Shown: piece after piece, positions 21,537 through 29,737 of the stretch
How positions within the stretch are numbered: position 1 is the stretch's first letter
Layout of the letters: every line of letters begins with the position of its first letter
Origin: Xanthomonas massiliensis
GTDB taxonomy: Bacteria; Pseudomonadota; Gammaproteobacteria; Xanthomonadales; Xanthomonadaceae
Assembly (NCBI RefSeq): GCF_900018785.1
Contig: NZ_FCOY01000007.1
Span: forward strand, 1,206,001-1,270,000
Direction of reading: 5' to 3'
Length of the DNA stretch: 64,000 bases
The notes under the pieces: generated by a model
Told to the model about the DNA's origin: nothing
Databases searched by the model: none
Seen by the model: only the letters and a program-made list of their open reading frames with translations
Translations under genes and position numbers: made by a program

Positions 21537-23645
21537 ATGGCACTTTCGCCCAAGATCGCCATGTCGGACGACTTTCTGAAATCGTTCGCCAGGATTCCGC
21601 GCCAGAACCAACAGGCGGTGCTGACCTTCGTCGCCAAGTTCCGCCAGAACCCGCTGGCCAGCGGTATCAACTACGAGCGCATCAATGATGCCGCCGATGC
21701 CAACATGCGCTCGGTGCGCATCAACGACAACCTGCGCGGCATCATCCTCAAGCCGGAAACAGGCGATGTGTATTGCCTGTTATGGGTGGATCGTCACGAC
21801 GATGCCTATCAGTGGGCCAAGCGCCACCGCGTCGCGATTCACCCGGACGTGGGCAGCCTGCAAGTCTATGCGGTACAGGAAACGCAATCTCTGACCAATA
21901 ATGAGGTAGCCCAAACCGAAGCCTCCCCGAGCGCGGGCTTGTTTGCGGATTTGCGTGACCGGGAGATCCGTAAGCTGGGTGTGCCGGAGGAACGGCTGGC
22001 AGCCGTGCGAGCGGCTGTATCGGAAGCCGACCTGGAGGCCCTCGAAGCGCAGTTGCCGGATGAAGCCTTCGAGGCCCTGTATCTGTTTGCCGCCGGCGAG
22101 CCGCTGGACAAGATCCTGGCCGAGCGGGCACCCGCCGAAACGGTTGACCTCCAAGATTTTGGCGCGGCGTTGACGCGCGACAGCACACGTCGTCACTTTG
22201 TTGTGCTCACTGATGACAGTGATCTGGACGCTCTGCTGGCCGCTCCTCTGGAGCGCTGGCGTGTGTTCCTGCACCCGAGCCAACGCAAACTGGTGGAAGG
22301 CAACAAGAGTGGCCCCGTCAAGGTCACCGGCGGCGCTGGCACCGGCAAGACGGTGGTGGCCATGCATAGGGCAAGGTGGTTGGCCAGGCAATACGCAGAC
22401 CTTCCGGGGCGCCCAATCATCTTCACCACGTTTACTCGCACGCTAGCCGAAGACATCCGTCACAACCTGTCTCTGCTGTGCTCACCGCAAGAATTGGCCA
22501 AGATTCAGGTGGTCAACCTGGATCAATGGGCGTCAGGCCTGCTGCGCCGCTTCGGCTATCCCTACGCGCTGCTCTATGACGAGAAACAGCGGCGTGGCTT
22601 CTGGCAAGCCGCCTTGTCCGCGCTGCCCACAGGCGCTGCCTACAGCGCCGCTTTCCTGAGGGCGGAGTACGAGCGCGTGATCCTGCCCCAAGGTTGCGAA
22701 ACTGCGGAGGATTACATGCGCGCCCGTCGCATCGGACGTGGCGGGCAATTGGGCCGTTTGCAGCGCAAGGCGTTGTGGCCGGTGTTTGCCGAATATCGGG
22801 CGCAATTGCACGCGGCCAACCTTCGCGAGCCGGAAGAAGCCTTCAGGGAAGCCTGCCAACTGATACTGCAGGAAAAGCCGCAACTGAGCATTCGCGCCAT
22901 GGTGGTGGATGAGGCGCAGGACATCAGCGCCGCTGCCTACACCCTGATTCGCGCGGCCGTGCCCAAGGCCGAGAATGATTTGTTCATCGTCGGCGATGCC
23001 CATCAGCGCATCTATCGCCACAAGGTGACGCTTGGACAGGTGGGGATCGAGGTAAGAGGTCGCAGCCGTACCCTCAAGGTCAATTACCGAACGACCGATG
23101 AGATTCGACGTTGGGCCTGCGCGCAGTTGGAAGGTATCGAGATCGACGACCTGGATGGAAGCATCGACAGCTTGCGCGGCTATCGCTCATTGACCCACGG
23201 CGACTTGCCGGAAGTCTTTCCATCCGCCTCCTTGCAACAGGACGTGGAGCACATCCTGTCCGTCGTTGAACATGGTAAAGCCGATGATATCGAGGCTAGG
23301 CGCATCTGCGTCACGGCCCGTACCAATGAAGATCTGGATGCATTGGCACTGGCCTTGCGGCAACGCGGTATAGCTTGTCTCAGGCTGGACCACGGCACGA
23401 CGGATGATCCTGCGGAACCGGGTATTCGACTGGCCACCATGCATCGCGTCAAGGGACTGGAATTTGACATCGTCATCCTGGCTGGCTATCGCGGCGCCAG
23501 GCAGTATGCCGAGCAGTTCAGCCATGACGAAGATGTCGGTGTCACAGACGACACGGAGGTTTCCGAACGTTGTCTGCTACACGTTGCGGCAACACGCGCC
23601 AAACGGCATCTGTTTGTGCTCGCCAGGGGTGACTCACAAGATTGA
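21537..23645 (+). CDS. UvrD/Rep-type helicase with RelE-like N-terminal domain
   Basis: A 702-residue superfamily 1 helicase. Residues about 8-110 look like a RelE/ParE toxin fold, with the hallmark pattern SVRINDNLRGIIL followed by LLWVDRHDDAYQWA. The helicase part has Walker A GAGTGKT (about 266-272), DEAQD (about 458-462), VNYRTT, the motif V stretch MHRVKGLEFD, and motif VI VAATRAKRHL near the C-terminus. Its start is 1 bp after the giant helicase stop, with AAGGA 8 bp upstream, so it is the last gene of the array. The N-terminal domain may bind ribosomes or DNA, or may only mediate protein contacts; toxin activity is not shown. A start at 21561 is also possible. Confidence 0.85.
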   Translation: MALSPKIAMSDDFLKSFARIPRQNQQAVLTFVAKFRQNPLASGINYERINDAADANMRSVRINDNLRGIILKPETGDVYCLLWVDRHDDAYQWAKRHRVAIHPDVGSLQVYAVQETQSLTNNEVAQTEASPSAGLFADLRDREIRKLGVPEERLAAVRAAVSEADLEALEAQLPDEAFEALYLFAAGEPLDKILAERAPAETVDLQDFGAALTRDSTRRHFVVLTDDSDLDALLAAPLERWRVFLHPSQRKLVEGNKSGPVKVTGGAGTGKTVVAMHRARWLARQYADLPGRPIIFTTFTRTLAEDIRHNLSLLCSPQELAKIQVVNLDQWASGLLRRFGYPYALLYDEKQRRGFWQAALSALPTGAAYSAAFLRAEYERVILPQGCETAEDYMRARRIGRGGQLGRLQRKALWPVFAEYRAQLHAANLREPEEAFREACQLILQEKPQLSIRAMVVDEAQDISAAAYTLIRAAVPKAENDLFIVGDAHQRIYRHKVTLGQVGIEVRGRSRTLKVNYRTTDEIRRWACAQLEGIEIDDLDGSIDSLRGYRSLTHGDLPEVFPSASLQQDVEHILSVVEHGKADDIEARRICVTARTNEDLDALALALRQRGIACLRLDHGTTDDPAEPGIRLATMHRVKGLEFDIVILAGYRGARQYAEQFSHDEDVGVTDDTEVSERCLLHVAATRAKRHLFVLARGDSQD

Positions 23646-23699
23646 TCCGTCAAATTGCTGGGAACAGCTGGTGTTGCAATAGGTGGCCTGATTGGAATC

Positions 23700-24117
23700 T
23701 CACGTTCCCAGGTAGATCGCTGTTACTGCCGCACGTTCATGTCCCAGCTCTCGGCTGATCTGTTGTCGGGTTTGCTGATCCAGCAGACGTTGGAACGAAT
23801 CCAATTGCACCGTACTAAGGCCAACCGCCGCCGGCGCCTCCCATCCCGTCAAAACCTCATACCGCACCTGCGCATACCGATGCCGCAGCCCGTGCATATT
23901 GCTCAGCCCTGCCGCCTTGCACTGCCCGTCGTAGACATGCCGCTGCTGGATGTAAGTCTTGTGCGTCGGAATCAGCGAGCCAGACCCGGCCAGCCGGTGG
24001 GCCTCATCCAGTACCGCACGCTGTTCCGGCGTCGAGATTGGCACCGTCCGATCACGCCCGCCCTTGGCCCATGATCCCTTGATGACGATATGGTCGCCAT
24101 GGTCCGCATAGCTGTAA
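23700..24117 (-). pseudogene. truncated integrase (C-terminal part)
   Basis: The minus-strand frame encodes the catalytic half of a second tyrosine recombinase. HGLRHRYAQ supplies the His-x-x-Arg box, LGHER its partner, and the chain ends AAVTAIYLGT with the expected Tyr. The frame continues to the right to about 24117 (SYADHGDHIVIKGSW), beyond the first Met, and is then cut by the left end of the IS3-family element. Since the N-terminal half and start are missing, the gene is broken. It probably belonged to an older or composite element on the right side of the island. Confidence 0.8.
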
Positions 24118-24165
24118 TGACCCAGTGATTTCCTGCTCAGGTGCTACCTTTTGAGGGAGAGCACG

Positions 24166-24480
24166 ATGAGCCAAGTGATGGACGAAGAGATCAAGCGTTG
24201 GACGGCCCGACGGAAGTCGGCGCTGGTGCTGGAAATCATCCAGGGCAAGACGACGGTGGCTGCGGCGAGCCGGCAGTTCGACCTGACGCCGTCGGAGATC
24301 GAGAGCTGGGTCGACGAGGGCAAGCGCGGCATGGAGAACGCCCTTCGGGCCAAGCCCGAAGATGTCCGGGAGCAGTACGAGCGGCAGCTCAAGGACCTGC
24401 AGGAAGCCTACGGCGAGGCCATGCTGGAGCTTCGCGCACGAAAAAAATTGCAGTCCCTGTTGGGCAAGGACGAGACCTGA
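24166..24480 (+). CDS. IS3-family transposase OrfA
   Basis: The 104-residue product begins MSQVMDEEIKRWTARRKSAL and has a helix-turn-helix (about 25-50: TTVAAASRQFDLTPSEIESW) followed by a leucine-zipper-like helix (about 68-95) for dimerisation, as in IS3-family OrfA proteins. It binds the IS ends. A run of seven A at 24440-24446 lies where ribosomes could slip -1 into the orfB frame to make the OrfAB transposase. The stop overlaps the orfB ATG (TGATG). Confidence 0.88.
   Translation: MSQVMDEEIKRWTARRKSALVLEIIQGKTTVAAASRQFDLTPSEIESWVDEGKRGMENALRAKPEDVREQYERQLKDLQEAYGEAMLELRARKKLQSLLGKDET
24440..24446 (+). promoter_or_regulatory. A7 slippery site for -1 frameshifting
   Basis: AAAAAAA in the orfA frame (cgA AAA AAA) lies about 35 bp before the orfA stop. 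The -1 frame is open through this point and continues into orfB, which is the known way IS3-family elements make the fused transposase. Confidence 0.7.
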
Positions 24481-25364
24481 TGGTCACGATCCAGCAGGGA
24501 CTGCGGGAAGACGGCTTCGAGGTCTCGATGGTGAAGCTGTGCAGATGGTTCGGCGTGGCGCGGCGAACGCTCTATTACAAGCCGACCAAGGCAGCGCCGC
24601 AGGTCCGTCCGGAGCTCGCCGAGCCGATCAAGGCCTTGATCGAGGCCGAGCCGTCGTTCGGCTACCGGACGGTGGCGGGCCTCCTGGATATGAACAAGAA
24701 CACGGTGCAGCGGATCTTCCAGCTGATGGGCTGGCAGGTTCGTAAGCGGGCGGTGGGCGCCCGCCCGCGGATCCAGGCGTTGCCATCGGTCGCGCAGGCC
24801 CCGGACGAGCGCTGGGCGACCGACCTGTGTCGGATCTGGGGTGGCCGTGATGGCTGGCTGACCCTGGCCCTGGTGATCGACTGCTACACCCGGCAGCTAC
24901 TCGGCTGGCAGCTCTCGCGCAGCGGCAAGGCCAGCACCGCCGCCGCGGCGCTGGAGCAGGCGCTGATCGCCCGGTTCGGAACGTTGGGACGGGTGCAGAG
25001 CCCCTTCCTGCTGCGCTCGGACAATGGCCTGGTGTTCACCAGCCGCAACTACACCCGGCTGGTGCGCAGCTACGGGCTGCTGCAGGAATTCATCACCCCG
25101 CACTGCCCACAGCAGAACGGGATGGTGGAGCGGGTGATCCGTACGTTGAAGGAGCAGTGCGCGCACCGGCACCGCTTCGAAAGCCAGCAACACGCCAGCC
25201 GCGTGATCGGCGACTGGATCCAGTTCTACAACCACCGGCGCCCGCACCAGGCGCTGGGCATGAAGACACCCGCCGAGGCTTATGCTTTCCTGATTAGCAC
25301 GCACTTTCAGTCGAGAACAGCGGCACATCGCGCAACGTTCTCTCCGGCCAAGGCTTTGCAGTAG
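24480..25364 (+). pseudogene. IS3-family transposase OrfB, C-terminus replaced
   Basis: The DDE integrase-core protein (about 294 residues) starts MVTIQQGLREDGFEVSMVKL. It has the HTH_21-type N-terminal segment and the catalytic triad: Asp in RWATDLCRIW, Asp in RSDNGLVF, and Glu in QQNGMVERVIRTLKEQC. The last natural residues are about TPAEAYA; from 25289 on the frame reads into the IS1595-family element and ends at 25364. Only the very C-terminus is altered, so catalysis might survive, but the element lacks its right end. Confidence 0.8.
25289..25301 (+). repeat. IS1595-family terminal inverted repeat (left)
   Basis: CCTGATTAGCACG, the exact reverse complement of 26334-26346. It contains the transposase stop codon on the minus strand. 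Confidence 0.85.
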
Positions 25365-26259
25365 CCGCCGTGGCCAAAAGACTCGGCACCAGCCGAGTCA
25401 GGTCGAAGCGACGGTTGAACCGCCACATCGTCTCGGCCAGGTAGCGCTGGGCGTACTTGGCGAACTTGAAGGCGTGATACGCCCCGTCCAGCGAGCGCTT
25501 GAGGTTGGACAGCACGACATTGACCCAACGGGCGTTCTCTTCCTTACAGCGGCCGCGGCCATGGCCTTCGATGACGGTGTGCGCATGCTCGGCTTCCAGC
25601 GCCCGAAACGCGCCCAGTCCGTCGCTGTAGACATCCGATCCCGGATGCAAGCGCTGCCCGATCCAGTCCGACAGGGCCGCCTTGGTGAAACCCGGCACCA
25701 GGTCGATCGCTGCGTGCCGTGGGCGACCGTCGTCAGTGGTCTCCACGGCGATCACGAAAGGGCGCTTGTTCTCCGAGCCACGGCCGGCCTTGCCGCCGTT
25801 GCGTTCCCCACCCAGGTAGGCATCGTCCAGTTGCACGATCCCGCCCAGCTTGCGGCCCGCCTCGCGCTCGGCCATCGCCTGCATCAGCTTGTGCTTCATC
25901 CGCCACGCCGCCGGGTAGCTCACGCCCAGGTGCCGCATCAGCTCCAGCGCCGACAGGTTGGTCTTGCTCTGGCCCAGCAGGTACATGCCCAGCAGCCAGG
26001 TCCGCAGCGGCAGCTTGCTGTTGTCCATCACCGTACCCGAGCGCAGGCTGGTCTGGCGGTGGCAGGCCGTGCACTGCCAGTACGTGGCACCGTGACGCTG
26101 GAACCGGCTGTGCGCCGTACCGGCGCAACGAGGACAGACGAAGCCATGCGGCCAGCGCGAGGCCTCCAGCGCCTGCTCGCACTGGCGCTCGCTGCCATAG
26201 CGCTTGAGGAACGCCGGCAACGACAGGCCCGGCTGGAACTGCACACGGTTCATGGCCAT
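25294..26259 (-). CDS. IS1595-family transposase
   Basis: A 321-residue transposase. An N-terminal zinc ribbon (CPRC ... CTAC) precedes an ISXO2-like DDE domain with LDDAYLGGE, VYSDG and, further on, HAFKFAKYAQRYLAE and RFNRRFD, which are typical family features. The start at 26259 is chosen because GGGAG lies about 8 bp upstream on the minus strand; an ATG at 26313 is further out and unsupported. The stop lies within the left terminal repeat. It appears intact. Confidence 0.88.
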   Translation of the reverse strand: MAMNRVQFQPGLSLPAFLKRYGSERQCEQALEASRWPHGFVCPRCAGTAHSRFQRHGATYWQCTACHRQTSLRSGTVMDNSKLPLRTWLLGMYLLGQSKTNLSALELMRHLGVSYPAAWRMKHKLMQAMAEREAGRKLGGIVQLDDAYLGGERNGGKAGRGSENKRPFVIAVETTDDGRPRHAAIDLVPGFTKAALSDWIGQRLHPGSDVYSDGLGAFRALEAEHAHTVIEGHGRGRCKEENARWVNVVLSNLKRSLDGAYHAFKFAKYAQRYLAETMWRFNRRFDLTRLVPSLLATAATAKPWPERTLRDVPLFSTESAC

Positions 26260-26333
26260 CTTCTGATCTCCCGAGAGCGATGACCCCAACATGCTGCGTA
26301 ACGCTCTCACCACTTGCGACTGCGCTGAAAGAT

Positions 26334-26346
26334 CGTGCTAATCAGG
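26334..26346 (-). repeat. IS1595-family terminal inverted repeat (right)
   Basis: The reverse complement of CCTGATTAGCACG, forming the outer end of the element upstream of the transposase. Confidence 0.85.
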
Positions 26347-26350
26347 TGAA

Positions 26351-26467
26351 CAATTGCGCTGGGTCGAGCAACGGCTCAACACGCGACCACGCAAGACAAT
26401 AGGATTCAAGACGCCCCTCGACGTCTTCGTCAAGGAATTCAGCAATTGTGTTGCGAATCAAAGTTGA
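26351..26467 (+). pseudogene. IS30-family transposase remnant (C-terminus)
   Basis: The plus-strand frame starting at 26351 encodes about 38 residues including LNTRPRKTIGFKTPLDVF, the conserved C-terminal segment of IS30-family transposases, and then a stop. Everything upstream is replaced by the IS1595-family element. Confidence 0.7.
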
Positions 26468-26585
26468 ATTCGCCAGCGAATTCGAGAGGTATCGAATCGT
26501 GCAGGACCGCTTGTTTGAAAGCGATTTCGACAAGGTGGTAAGAACACTGGCAGCCGATGACCCGGACGCCGGAAAGGACGAATGA
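26463..26585 (+). pseudogene. RhuM-like virulence protein remnant (C-terminus)
   Basis: A short frame ending at 26585 reads EFERYRIVQDRLFESDFDK followed by VVRTLAADDP. The ESDFDK motif after a Y-x-x-QD helix is typical of the C-terminus of RhuM-family proteins, which occur in genomic islands. There is no N-terminal part. The call rests on about 30 residues. Confidence 0.4.
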
Positions 26586-26936
26586 AGCCTCGAGGTGTTG
26601 GATGGAGCACCGTGACTTCATGCACCCGTGTTCGCGATTGGTCTGCTGCGGACTTGTAGATCGACTCGGCGTTGAGACGAAGTTGCTGGGCCGCACTGCG
26701 ATTGCTTGCTACCGGGGCCTTCCATGCTAGTAATTGCCATCTTTACGACGGCTATTCGTTTGCTGGCTGTCGAAGGTCATCCGCCTGCGGATCTGGGGTG
26801 TGTGCCTGCATGATCTGGCATGTGCGTATGCCAGCCGGTTATCAGCGTTTCCTTGCTGCCTGGTTCGGCGTGCTTTTCTTGTCGCGGCGGAAGTGCCACG
26901 CTGATCCGTCATCTTCATCGCACCCCGTAGGACCCC
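26586..26936. other. non-coding right flank of the island
   Basis: No gene with recognisable content is seen. Base composition is lower in GC than the genes that follow, consistent with leftover island DNA. I searched here for a copy of the mnmE 3' end and found none. Confidence 0.4.
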
Positions 26937-27791
26937 ATGAGCGATTTCGGACCTCTCGTCGACACGGCCTGGCTGGCCGCCCATTTGCACGATCCGGACC
27001 TGATCGTGCTCGATGCCAGCGACTACCTGCCGGCCGAGGGCAAGGACGGGGCGGCGCTGTACCGGCAGGCGCACGTGCCGGGCGCGCGCTTCTTCGATAT
27101 CGAGCGGTTCTCCGATCCGGACACCACGCTGCCGCACATGGCGCCGACGCAGGGCCGCTTCGCGCGGCTGGCCGCGGAGCTGGGCCTGCGCAACGATGCG
27201 CGCATCGTGGTCTACGACCAGAAGGGGTTGTTCTCGGCGGCGCGGGCGTGGTGGCTGCTGCGCCTATTCGGCCACGACGCGGTGGCGGTGCTCGATGGCG
27301 GGCTGCCGGCCTGGATCGATGCCGGTCAGGTGGTGGAGGCGGGCGAGCAGGCCTATGAACCGGTCGCGACGTTCGAGGTGGATTTCCATGCGCTGCTGCT
27401 GCGCGGGCTGGGCGATGTGCGGGCGAATCTCGCCAGCGGCGCCGAGCTCGTGCTCGATGCGCGCGCGGCCGGCCGCTTCAGCGGCCAGGCGCCGGAACCG
27501 CGGCCGGGCCTGGCTTCGGGTCATATCCCCGGCAGCGCCAACCTGCCGTTCGGCGAGCTGCTGCAGGCCGACGGGCGCTTCCTGCCGGTGGAGGCGGTAC
27601 GCGCGCGCTTCGCCGCCGCCGGCGTGGACGGCCGCCGGCCGGTGGTGGCCAGCTGCGGCAGCGGCCTGACCGCGGCGATCCTGCTGCTGGGCCTGGCCGT
27701 GGCCGGCCTGCCCGAGGGCGCGCTGTACGACGGTTCGTGGACCGAGTGGGGCGCGCGTGCCGATACGCCCAAGGCCGTCGGCAGCGATTGA
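26937..27791 (+). CDS. sseA: 3-mercaptopyruvate/thiosulfate sulfurtransferase
   Basis: A 284-residue protein with two rhodanese domains (about 5-125 and 155-275). The C-terminal domain has the active-site loop CGSGLTA with the catalytic Cys at about 240, the pattern of 3-mercaptopyruvate sulfurtransferases rather than thiosulfate-only rhodaneses. It transfers sulfane sulfur to thiols or cyanide in the cytoplasm. A cysteine synthase gene follows 282 bp later on the same strand, so the two form a sulfur-metabolism pair. It probably marks the return of core chromosome. Confidence 0.9.
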   Translation: MSDFGPLVDTAWLAAHLHDPDLIVLDASDYLPAEGKDGAALYRQAHVPGARFFDIERFSDPDTTLPHMAPTQGRFARLAAELGLRNDARIVVYDQKGLFSAARAWWLLRLFGHDAVAVLDGGLPAWIDAGQVVEAGEQAYEPVATFEVDFHALLLRGLGDVRANLASGAELVLDARAAGRFSGQAPEPRPGLASGHIPGSANLPFGELLQADGRFLPVEAVRARFAAAGVDGRRPVVASCGSGLTAAILLLGLAVAGLPEGALYDGSWTEWGARADTPKAVGSD

Positions 27792-28073
27792 GGTGCGCTG
27801 CCCATTGCCGAAGCCGAGGGCGGAAGTGCGATGCGGGACGGGCCCATCGACCGCGGCGTTCGTCGCGACCGGCTTCGGTCCGCTGCAGGAATGCCGTGGG
27901 TGCCGGGACGCATGCGGCCGGCATCGACCAGGCGGGACAGCTACGTCATGCCCGTGACCGGCCAGCGCAGTGCACCGCGACATCGTTTTTCGCAATACCT
28001 GCCGGTGCCGTCCTTCCCCCGCGAACACGTTCGTTTCTTTCCCCACCGAGCCACGGCCTGACCGCACGATCCG

Positions 28074-29108
28074 ATGAATGCTTCCCCCGATGTCTCCGGC
28101 CTGATCGGCCGCACCCCGCTGGTCCGCCTGCGCCGCGCCTCCGTGCGCACCGGCTGCGAGATCCTGGGCAAGGCCGAGTTCCTCAACCCCGGCGGCTCGA
28201 TCAAGGACCGCACTGCGCTGGGCCTGATCCTGGACGCCGAGGCGCGCGGCCTGCTGCGCCCGGGCGCGACGATCGTGGAGGGCACCGCCGGCAACACCGG
28301 CATCGGCCTGGCGCTGGTCGGCGCCAGCCGCGGCTACCGCGCCATCATCGCCATGCCCGAAACGCAGAGCCGGGAGAAGATCGACGCCGTGCGCGCGACC
28401 GGGGCGCAGCTGCGGCTGGTGCCTGCGGTGCCCTATGCCGATTCGGGCCACTACGCGCACGTCGCCCGGCGCCTGGCCGAGGCGATGAACGCGCAGGCAC
28501 CGGGCAGCGCCTGGTTCGCCGACCAGTTCGACAACACCGCCAACGGCGACTGGCACGAGCGCACTACCGGGGTGGAGATCTGGGAGCAGAGCGGCGGCGC
28601 GGTGGACGGCTTCGTCTGCGCCACCGGCACCGGCGGCACCCTGGGCGGGGTCGGGCGGGCGCTCAAGGCGCGCAGGCCGGGCGCTGTGATCGCGCTGTCC
28701 GACCCGGCCGGCTCGGCACTGGCCAGCTACGTCAACACCGGGGTGCTGAAGGCCGAGGGCGGCTCGATCAGCGAAGGCATCGGTTCGAGCCGGGTGACGG
28801 CCAACTTCGCCGGCGCGCCGATCGACCGCGCCTGGTCGATCGGCGACGAGGAGTCGGTGCCGCTGATCCACGAGCTGGTCGAGCACGAGGGCCTGAGCGT
28901 GGGCGGTTCGAGCGGGGTGAACCTGGCCGGGGCGATCCGGCTGGCGCGCGAACTGGGTCCGGGCCACACCATCGTGACGGTGCTGGCCGATGCCGGCACG
29001 CGTTACCGCGCCAAGCTGTTCGATGCCGGTTTCCTGGCGGCGCGCGGCCTGCCGGTGCCGGCGTGGCTGCAGGCCGGCGAAGAAGGCGAGGCCGGTCGCA
29101 TCCTCTAG
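28074..29108 (+). CDS. cysK: cysteine synthase (PLP-dependent, CysK-like)
   Basis: A 344-residue fold-type II PLP enzyme that makes cysteine from O-acetylserine and sulfide. PLP-binding Lys44 is in GGSIKDR, the substrate loop is EGTAGNTGIG, and the glycine-rich phosphate-binding loop is ATGTGGTLGG. The chain is a little longer than classic CysK at the C-terminus. Related cysteine desulfhydrases or cystathionine beta-synthase-like enzymes share these motifs, so the direction of the reaction is inferred. It lies downstream of the sulfurtransferase on the same strand. Confidence 0.85.
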   Translation: MNASPDVSGLIGRTPLVRLRRASVRTGCEILGKAEFLNPGGSIKDRTALGLILDAEARGLLRPGATIVEGTAGNTGIGLALVGASRGYRAIIAMPETQSREKIDAVRATGAQLRLVPAVPYADSGHYAHVARRLAEAMNAQAPGSAWFADQFDNTANGDWHERTTGVEIWEQSGGAVDGFVCATGTGGTLGGVGRALKARRPGAVIALSDPAGSALASYVNTGVLKAEGGSISEGIGSSRVTANFAGAPIDRAWSIGDEESVPLIHELVEHEGLSVGGSSGVNLAGAIRLARELGPGHTIVTVLADAGTRYRAKLFDAGFLAARGLPVPAWLQAGEEGEAGRIL

Positions 29109-29737
29109 CGCACCGGCGCGAGCGGAAACGCTGCCCCGAACCTGGTCTCCGGCAGTGGCCTCCGATCAGAACGCGAACGATTCGCCCACAGCGAATCGGC
29201 CTACCGGCATGGCGGGTGGGCGCTGCACCGAGTGCCAGCCCATGGCTCGCAAGCGCTCGTAGGCGCTCCAGCCTCGCAAGCGAAGGGCGCTTCGTTTCGC
29301 TGTGTCGTTGCGCCAACTGCCCGTGACGAGCACCTGTCCAGACGCCGAGGTTGCCATCCGTGGGCGGGCCAGCCGGCTAGGATCGGGCTGTTCTGGCCCG
29401 GGTTGGCGCCAGCAAGTAGGCCGGGAGGGTCGCCGCGCAGGTGGGCGGCAATGCACGCGTCGGCGTCGGCCTCGCCCGGGCTCCGAGGGGTAGCTCGGAA
29501 ATCCCGACTTCGCTTCCGGCGAAGCGCCCTCGATCATCGCAGGGAAAAGCGCCTTTCCTCGGTGCGCTTCCGCTGGCGCGCGCTAAGGGCGAAGCCGAGC
29601 GCGCAGCGGACGGAAGCCCGGCTTTCCGGGGAGAAGGGTTCCCCGGCCTCCTGATCCCGGAACCCTGAAGGAACTGGAAGCGCCGGACACGTCTCCCGTA
29701 ATCCATGCCGTACCTGTGGACGCTGCGCTCCCGCCCG
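29109..29737. other. 629-bp intergenic region
   Basis: No gene is supported between the convergent cysK and copA genes. The stretch contains several short palindromes, including a 6-bp stem CTTCGC/GCGAAG at 29508-29524, and could hold terminators for both genes. No longer repeat was recognised. Confidence 0.4.
29508..29524. repeat. small hairpin between cysK and copA
   Basis: CTTCGC and GCGAAG are separated by TTCCG. No T-run follows, so it is not a textbook terminator. Confidence 0.4.

Larger units (their letters stand above)
24118..25288 (+). mobile_element. IS3-family insertion sequence, right end missing
   Basis: The element starts near 24118 with TGA, as IS3-family ends do, exactly where the integrase homology stops. 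It carries overlapping orfA and orfB. Its 3' end is lost: the orfB coding sequence runs into the terminal repeat of the IS1595-family element at 25289 after the codons for EAYA. The right terminal repeat is therefore absent and the copy is probably immobile by itself. Confidence 0.75.
25289..26346 (-). mobile_element. IS1595-family insertion sequence
   Basis: An element of about 1058 bp bounded by 13-bp inverted repeats, CCTGATTAGCACG at 25289-25301 and its complement at 26334-26346, with further matching bases inside (CTTTCAG). It contains one transposase gene. The 8-bp flanks (TATGCTTT on the left, TGAACAAT on the right) are different, so no target duplication is visible. The right flank is an IS30 remnant, not the missing end of the IS3 element, which points to a later deletion or recombination. 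Confidence 0.85.
1585..26936. mobile_element. genomic island inserted after mnmE (limits approximate)
   Basis: The region between two housekeeping blocks (mnmE, and the sulfurtransferase starting at 26937) starts with a tyrosine recombinase gene, carries a defence gene array, and ends in a truncated second integrase, insertion sequences and transposase remnants. Integration at the 3' end of mnmE is established for SGI1-type elements. I looked for a second copy of the mnmE terminal sequence near the right end and did not find one, so the right boundary is inferred from gene content and may have been removed by IS activity. Confidence 0.65.

Noticed and set aside
24141..24479. Possible separate protein start upstream in the orfB frame
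   Set aside because: This open stretch is only the out-of-frame reading of orfA; it is used through frameshifting at the A7 run, not from its own start.
26586..26936. Right attachment site matching the mnmE 3' end
   Set aside because: I looked for the terminal mnmE sequence in both orientations in this stretch and saw no convincing match.
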